9,937 nt of DNA, from contig PATE01000081.1 of assembly GCA_002712305.1 (NCBI GenBank), positions 5,462 to 15,398 on the forward strand, in the 5' to 3' direction. Shown in pieces: positions 6,725-9,937 of the stretch (positions within the stretch are counted from its first letter, which is position 1; each line of letters begins with the position of its first letter). The translations under genes were made by a program, and so were the position numbers. The notes under the pieces were generated by a model that ran no database searches, was not told the DNA's origin, and saw only the letters and a program-made list of their open reading frames with translations. The stretch is from Gemmatimonadota bacterium. Lineage in GTDB: Bacteria > Latescibacterota > UBA2968 > UBA8231.

Positions 6725-7110
6725 CAGAGGATCTTCAATACATTTGCGTCGAGGCGAAGATGGTCGCGCCCGGTGGCATAGGCCGGTAGATCGCCGTCGA
6801 GGTGAAGGGCGTCGACAGGACAGGCCTCGACACACAGGCCACACAGAACACAGCGTGACAGATCCAACTCAAAGGTCTCTGGCATGCGGTCACCCGACAG
6901 GGCCGGCTCTGTGTTGGAATCGATGGGCCGGGGAGCAGCCGTGATCTGAATACAGTGACTCGGGCACGCGCCGACACACAGGGAACATGCGGTACAGCGC
7001 ATCTGCCCCGTATCGTGAACCGTCAGCCGCGGCCGCCCCAGAACCGACATCGCCGGTTCAAGACTCACGCGCCGCCTGAACAGTCGGCCAATCGACTTCA
7101 GAATCGCCAT
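6724..7110 (-). CDS. NuoI-like ferredoxin with two [4Fe-4S] clusters
   Basis: A 128-residue electron-transfer protein. It has two complete CxxCxxCxxxCP motifs: Cys39, 42, 45, 49 and Cys87, 90, 93, 97. It resembles complex I subunit NuoI throughout, including the basic amphipathic N-terminus (LKSIGRLFRRRVSLEPA), a long insert between the motifs, and the phrases ELDLSRCVLCGLCVEACPVDAL and a closing LDANVLKIL. It is shorter than usual NuoI (about 150-180). No other nuo gene is in the window. It could be a relocated complex I subunit or a free ferredoxin. Its position directly before dxr makes electron supply to the iron-sulfur MEP enzymes IspG and IspH an attractive guess, not shown by sequence. 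The ATG at 7110 directly abuts the rny stop (TAG-ATG) and has no clear ribosome binding site, suggesting coupling to rny. Confidence 0.88.
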   Translation of the reverse strand: MAILKSIGRLFRRRVSLEPAMSVLGRPRLTVHDTGQMRCTACSLCVGACPSHCIQITAAPRPIDSNTEPALSGDRMPETFELDLSRCVLCGLCVEACPVDALHLDGDLPAYATGRDHLRLDANVLKIL

Positions 7111-8823
7111 CTACCGGCCGTTTCGGTCTCCATTGCGCGACGATCCGTTTCGCCCTCCCCCACTTGGAGTGGGACGCCGTCGACCTCGCGTGGGTGACTG
7201 TGGGCATTGCGGGCGGGTCCGGTGTGTCGGGCCGGTGTAACGCACGGCGCGCGTTTCGCGCACGACCATGACCTTTACCTCACCGGCAAAGGTCAACTCG
7301 TTGCGCACGCGTTCGGCAATGTCGAATGCAAGAATCTCAGCGTCGTCGTCGCTGATCCGATCTCCACGAACCATCACGCGAATCTCTCGGCCGGCATTGA
7401 TGGCGTACACGTCTTTCACGCCGTCGAAAGAATTGGCGATCTCCGTCAGCTTCATGATTCGGTGAGCGTACCCTTCGGGATTCTCTCGTCGCCCGCCCGG
7501 TCGAATCGACGAGATGGCATCGGCTGCCTTCACCAGGAAGCAGATCGGATCGAGTCGCTCGTGGTCTTCGTGATGCTCGGCGATCACCTCCTGCACGACA
7601 GGGTGCTCCTGGAAGCGTTCCGCCATCTCGATCCCAAGCTCGATGTGCGAACCTTCCTGCTCGCGCGAGATGGTCTTGCCAATGTCGTGCAGGAGCCCCG
7701 CGCGTCGGGCTAATTGTGTATCGACACCGATATCGGCCGCCATCAGCCCAGTCAATTGAGCGACCTCCAGGCAGTGCTGAAGCTGATTCTGCCCGTAGCT
7801 CAATCTGAACTTCAGCCGACCCAGCGTCGCAGGCAGTTCTGGATGGTATTCAGTTGCACCGATCTCGCCGAGAGCCCGGCGACCTGCATCTTCCATCTCG
7901 TTGTCGAGTTCGGTCTTGGCCGAAGACACGACCGACTCGATGTGCCCCGGCGTGAATCCACCGTCCTTGATGAGCCGCGCCATCGCCTTGGCCGCAACCT
8001 CGCGCTTGAGCGGATCGAAGGAAGACAGCAGAACGGTATCGGGTGTGTCATCGACAACGACCTTCACGCCGGTGGCGTTCTCAAAGGTGCGCACGTTGCG
8101 TCCTTCTTTGCCGATAATGCGGCTCTTCAGACTATCACTGGGCAGGGTCACCGTCGATGTGGCCGACTGTTCGGCCTCTTCCACGGCGCAGCGTTGGATC
8201 GCTTGGGCGACAATCTGTCGGGCCTCGCGATCGGCCTCTTCCTTGGCTCGGGTACGTTCGGCACGAATCATGGCGGCCGCACGGCCGCGGACATCGCCAG
8301 CGAGGTGCTCCAGCAGCTGCTCCTTCGCCTCCTCCTCGGTGAGGTTGGCCACCAGTTCGAGTTTCTCTCGCAGTTCCGTCTTCACCTTCTCAAGCTCGAG
8401 TTCCGTATCACGAATCGCGCGCTCTCGAGAACTGAGCCGACGTTCCTGGTTCTTTAGCCGACTCCACTCCTTCTGAATCTCGTCGCGCTGATTGTCCAGG
8501 TCGCGTTCACGTAACCCGAGTTCCTTGTCCTTGAGCGCGTGCGCCTCGAGGCGGTCTTCGACTTCTCGCTCTTGATCCGCCTTGGTCTGATACCACCCAT
8601 CTTTCTCTTCGAGGAACGCGATACGCTGAGCACGGTCTTCTTCTTCGAGGCGCCTTCTGGCGCGGCCCTCAGCTTCTTCCTCGATACGATGCTGGTTGCT
8701 CTTCTTCAGATACTGACTGATGAAGTAGCCAAGACCGACTCCGACGAGCAGTAGACCCAAGCCGCTGGAGATAGCAACCCACAGGTCGGCGCCAGCGAGG
8801 ATCGATGTGGTCGTTGATTCCAT
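7111..8823 (-). CDS. rny: Ribonuclease Y
   Basis: A membrane-anchored endoribonuclease that starts mRNA decay, 570 residues against the usual 510-530. In order: an N-terminal membrane helix (about 14-37); a long charged coiled coil (about 40-215); a KH RNA-binding domain with its GxxG loop in RIIGKEGRN (235-243); and a metal-dependent HD domain with His350, His379-Asp380 (GLLHDIGK), His393 and Asp435 (AADAISS). The usual end of the protein, VRETRAVRY, is at 521-529. It is followed by a 41-residue tail rich in Arg, Gly, Pro, Ser and Asn with three RNG units, absent from typical RNase Y. The ATG at 8823 has GGGAG six nt upstream. This is probably the first gene of the compact run, 84 nt after kamA. 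Confidence 0.96.
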   Translation of the reverse strand: MESTTTSILAGADLWVAISSGLGLLLVGVGLGYFISQYLKKSNQHRIEEEAEGRARRRLEEEDRAQRIAFLEEKDGWYQTKADQEREVEDRLEAHALKDKELGLRERDLDNQRDEIQKEWSRLKNQERRLSSRERAIRDTELELEKVKTELREKLELVANLTEEEAKEQLLEHLAGDVRGRAAAMIRAERTRAKEEADREARQIVAQAIQRCAVEEAEQSATSTVTLPSDSLKSRIIGKEGRNVRTFENATGVKVVVDDTPDTVLLSSFDPLKREVAAKAMARLIKDGGFTPGHIESVVSSAKTELDNEMEDAGRRALGEIGATEYHPELPATLGRLKFRLSYGQNQLQHCLEVAQLTGLMAADIGVDTQLARRAGLLHDIGKTISREQEGSHIELGIEMAERFQEHPVVQEVIAEHHEDHERLDPICFLVKAADAISSIRPGGRRENPEGYAHRIMKLTEIANSFDGVKDVYAINAGREIRVMVRGDRISDDDAEILAFDIAERVRNELTFAGEVKVMVVRETRAVRYTGPTHRTRPQCPQSPTRGRRRPTPSGGGRNGSSRNGDRNGR

Positions 8824-8829
8824 GGTTCA

Positions 8830-8834
8830 CTCCC
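8830..8834 (-). promoter_or_regulatory. Ribosome binding site of rny
   Basis: GGGAG on the minus strand six nt before the ATG at 8823 supports this start, which also places the membrane helix correctly at the N-terminus. I find no convincing sigma-70 promoter pair in the 84-nt gap: TTGTCC and TATCTT occur but are only about 10 nt apart. Confidence 0.5.
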
Positions 8835-8887
8835 GTGTCAGTCAGATGCACGTTGCGACCCAAGATACCACTGCGTCGGACAATTTA

Positions 8888-8923
8888 CACCCGTATTCGT
8901 AAGTGGATCAGGATATACGGGTG
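8888..8923 (-). terminator. Stem-loop at the kamA/rny junction (weak terminator or processing site)
   Basis: A perfect 9-bp inverted repeat, CACCCGTAT and ATACGGGTG, has arms at 8888-8896 and 8915-8923 separated by 18 nt. It spans the last codons and the TGA of kamA. On the minus-strand transcript it is followed by TAAATTG and not by a T run, so it is not a classic Rho-independent terminator. It could attenuate read-through into rny or protect the kamA 3' end. Confidence 0.35.
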
Positions 8924-9937
8924 GATCGAGCCGTGGCCAACGCGGCCTCGATCATCTGTCGACGAACCTCCGCATCTGCCCAACGCTTTCGCATGGACGG
9001 CGACAGTTCATGGATGGGATCGAAATACAGAAACTGCTGCCCTGGCCGCACGACGGGACTGTCAAAGACGGCGATGCCCGTTTCTCGATCATAGTGCTCA
9101 TGGCCGTGTACATGACGTTTTCCCCCGCCACCCATCGTATCGAGAATGAACGTCGGCATGTGATACCCGGCAGTCACACCACGGACCTGTTTCTCGAGAT
9201 GAATGGCCGTCTGCAGACTCGTTCGCAGTTCTTCGACGCCGCGAACCATGTCGTGAACGAACACATAGTAAGGCTGGACCCCTATAAAACTCAGGCGACG
9301 AACCAAACAGCGCATCACCTCCACATCATCGTTCACGCCACGCTGAAGTACGGCCTGGTTGCGCACGGTCACACCGGCCTCGACCAATCGATTCAAGGCC
9401 TGCTGCGTGACCTGTGTCATCTCGTGGGGATGATTGAAGTGCGTGTGGAGGGCAACGAGTTTATGTCGTTGCCGCCCGTGCTCAACGACACCGGTCACGG
9501 CCCGCAGCCAGGCGTCGTCGGTGAGCAATTTCTGCGGCATCACGGCCGGTCCCTTGGTGGCGAACCTGAAACGCCGGATATGATCGATGTCCAGCAGCGT
9601 CTCTCCGAGGTAACTGATCTGCTCCGGTCGCAGATTGTACATGTCACCACCACTCACGACGATGTCCTCCAATTCGTCATGAGCACGGATGTACTCAAAA
9701 ACGCGCTCCCAACGGTCGCTGCTGGCACCGAAGTGAACTTTCTCCACATCCTGGGTGTCGAGACCCACAGAGTAGGAGCGAGTACAGAAGCGACAGTAGA
9801 CGGGACACGTATCGAGGGCCAGGAACAGAGCCCGGTCGTGATAGCGGTGGGTCAGGCCCTCAACAGGTGAATCACCTTGCTCATTCAGCGAATCGAGCGA
9901 GAGTTCAGGGTGATCCGGTTTCAGTCGTGAAGCCAGC
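8908..9937 (-). CDS. kamA: KamA-family radical SAM, PLP-dependent aminomutase (lysine 2,3-aminomutase-like), N-terminus missing
   Basis: An open reading frame entering from the right edge; 342 residues are visible, and the start lies outside the window. KamA enzymes move the alpha-amino group of an amino acid to the beta carbon using SAM, a [4Fe-4S] cluster and PLP. The cluster motif CPVYCRFC (CxxxCxxC, 9784-9807) is followed by TR, as in lysine 2,3-aminomutase. The PLP lysine is in GGGGK (codon 9118-9120). The two aspartates that hold the substrate epsilon-amino group in the clostridial enzyme have counterparts in HDMVRG and ILDTMGGGGK; their spacings (37 residues apart, and 7 before the Lys) match Asp293, Asp330 and Lys337. 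This favours lysine over glutamate. After the PLP Lys comes a His-rich stretch (HVHGHEHYD), unlike classical KAM. The shorter reading from the GTG at 9768 would lack the cluster motif and is not the true start. EpmB-like modification of EF-P is an alternative role. Confidence 0.88.
   Translation of the reverse strand, partial: LASRLKPDHPELSLDSLNEQGDSPVEGLTHRYHDRALFLALDTCPVYCRFCTRSYSVGLDTQDVEKVHFGASSDRWERVFEYIRAHDELEDIVVSGGDMYNLRPEQISYLGETLLDIDHIRRFRFATKGPAVMPQKLLTDDAWLRAVTGVVEHGRQRHKLVALHTHFNHPHEMTQVTQQALNRLVEAGVTVRNQAVLQRGVNDDVEVMRCLVRRLSFIGVQPYYVFVHDMVRGVEELRTSLQTAIHLEKQVRGVTAGYHMPTFILDTMGGGGKRHVHGHEHYDRETGIAVFDSPVVRPGQQFLYFDPIHELSPSMRKRWADAEVRRQMIEAALATARSTRIS

Noticed and set aside
6725-6844. 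A 40-residue N-terminal extension of dxr
   Set aside because: It would lie entirely inside the ferredoxin gene and is Arg/Pro-rich; the ATG at 6724 gives the normal Dxr length.
7714-8457. A 247-codon plus-strand frame opposite rny
   Set aside because: The opposite strand encodes the KH/HD and coiled-coil parts of RNase Y; the antisense product has no recognisable motif.
9010-9870. A 286-codon open frame on the plus strand opposite kamA
   Set aside because: Antisense shadow of a clearly real radical SAM gene; its product shows no domain and there is no ribosome binding site of note.

Overview
The window is about 9.9 kb of GC-rich, gene-dense bacterial DNA. Every gene I can support lies on the minus strand, so transcription runs from high to low coordinates. 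The organism is probably a Gram-negative (diderm) bacterium: it has a lipoprotein with Ser at +2 after the lipobox Cys (the outer-membrane sorting signal under the Lol rule), an RNase Y, an MEP-pathway reductoisomerase and a FadN-like beta-oxidation protein. The acidic Asn-Pro-Asp-Asp-Pro stretch after the lipobox recalls uncultivated FCB-type lineages (Latescibacterota, Eisenbacteria, Krumholzibacteriota and similar). That placement is impressionistic. I see no transposase, integrase, CRISPR array, tRNA or rRNA.

In order of transcription: (1) a KamA-family radical SAM aminomutase enters from the right edge without its N-terminus and ends at 8908. (2) An 84-bp gap follows, with a 9-bp-arm stem-loop that overlaps the kamA stop. 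(3) A very compact run then starts: rny (RNase Y with an unusual Arg/Gly/Asn tail), a NuoI-like 2x[4Fe-4S] ferredoxin, dxr (DXP reductoisomerase), a small two-TM protein and queD. (4) The run continues with an excisionase-type HTH protein, a large secreted lipoprotein, a FadN-like 3-hydroxyacyl-CoA dehydrogenase/enoyl-CoA hydratase, and the first 180 codons of an HpaB / 4-hydroxybutyryl-CoA dehydratase-superfamily protein that leaves at the left edge.

Spacing from rny onward is 0 nt, a 1-nt overlap, 9, 4 and 26 nt, two successive 4-nt GTGA overlaps, then 28 nt. The eight genes could therefore be one transcript, with translational coupling at several joints. The products serve mRNA decay, isoprenoid synthesis, tRNA modification, the cell envelope and acyl-CoA metabolism, so this reads as a streamlined housekeeping operon, not a dedicated pathway cassette. 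The last two genes may be functionally linked through CoA-ester chemistry.

I found no convincing new multi-gene system. The points worth a second look are the internally duplicated C-terminal half of the lipoprotein, the orphan NuoI-like ferredoxin beside dxr, the RNase Y tail, Pro substitutions next to DXR active-site residues, a cysteine-free 4HB-CoA-dehydratase-like protein beside a FadN-like enzyme, and an excisionase-type DNA binder embedded in a housekeeping operon.
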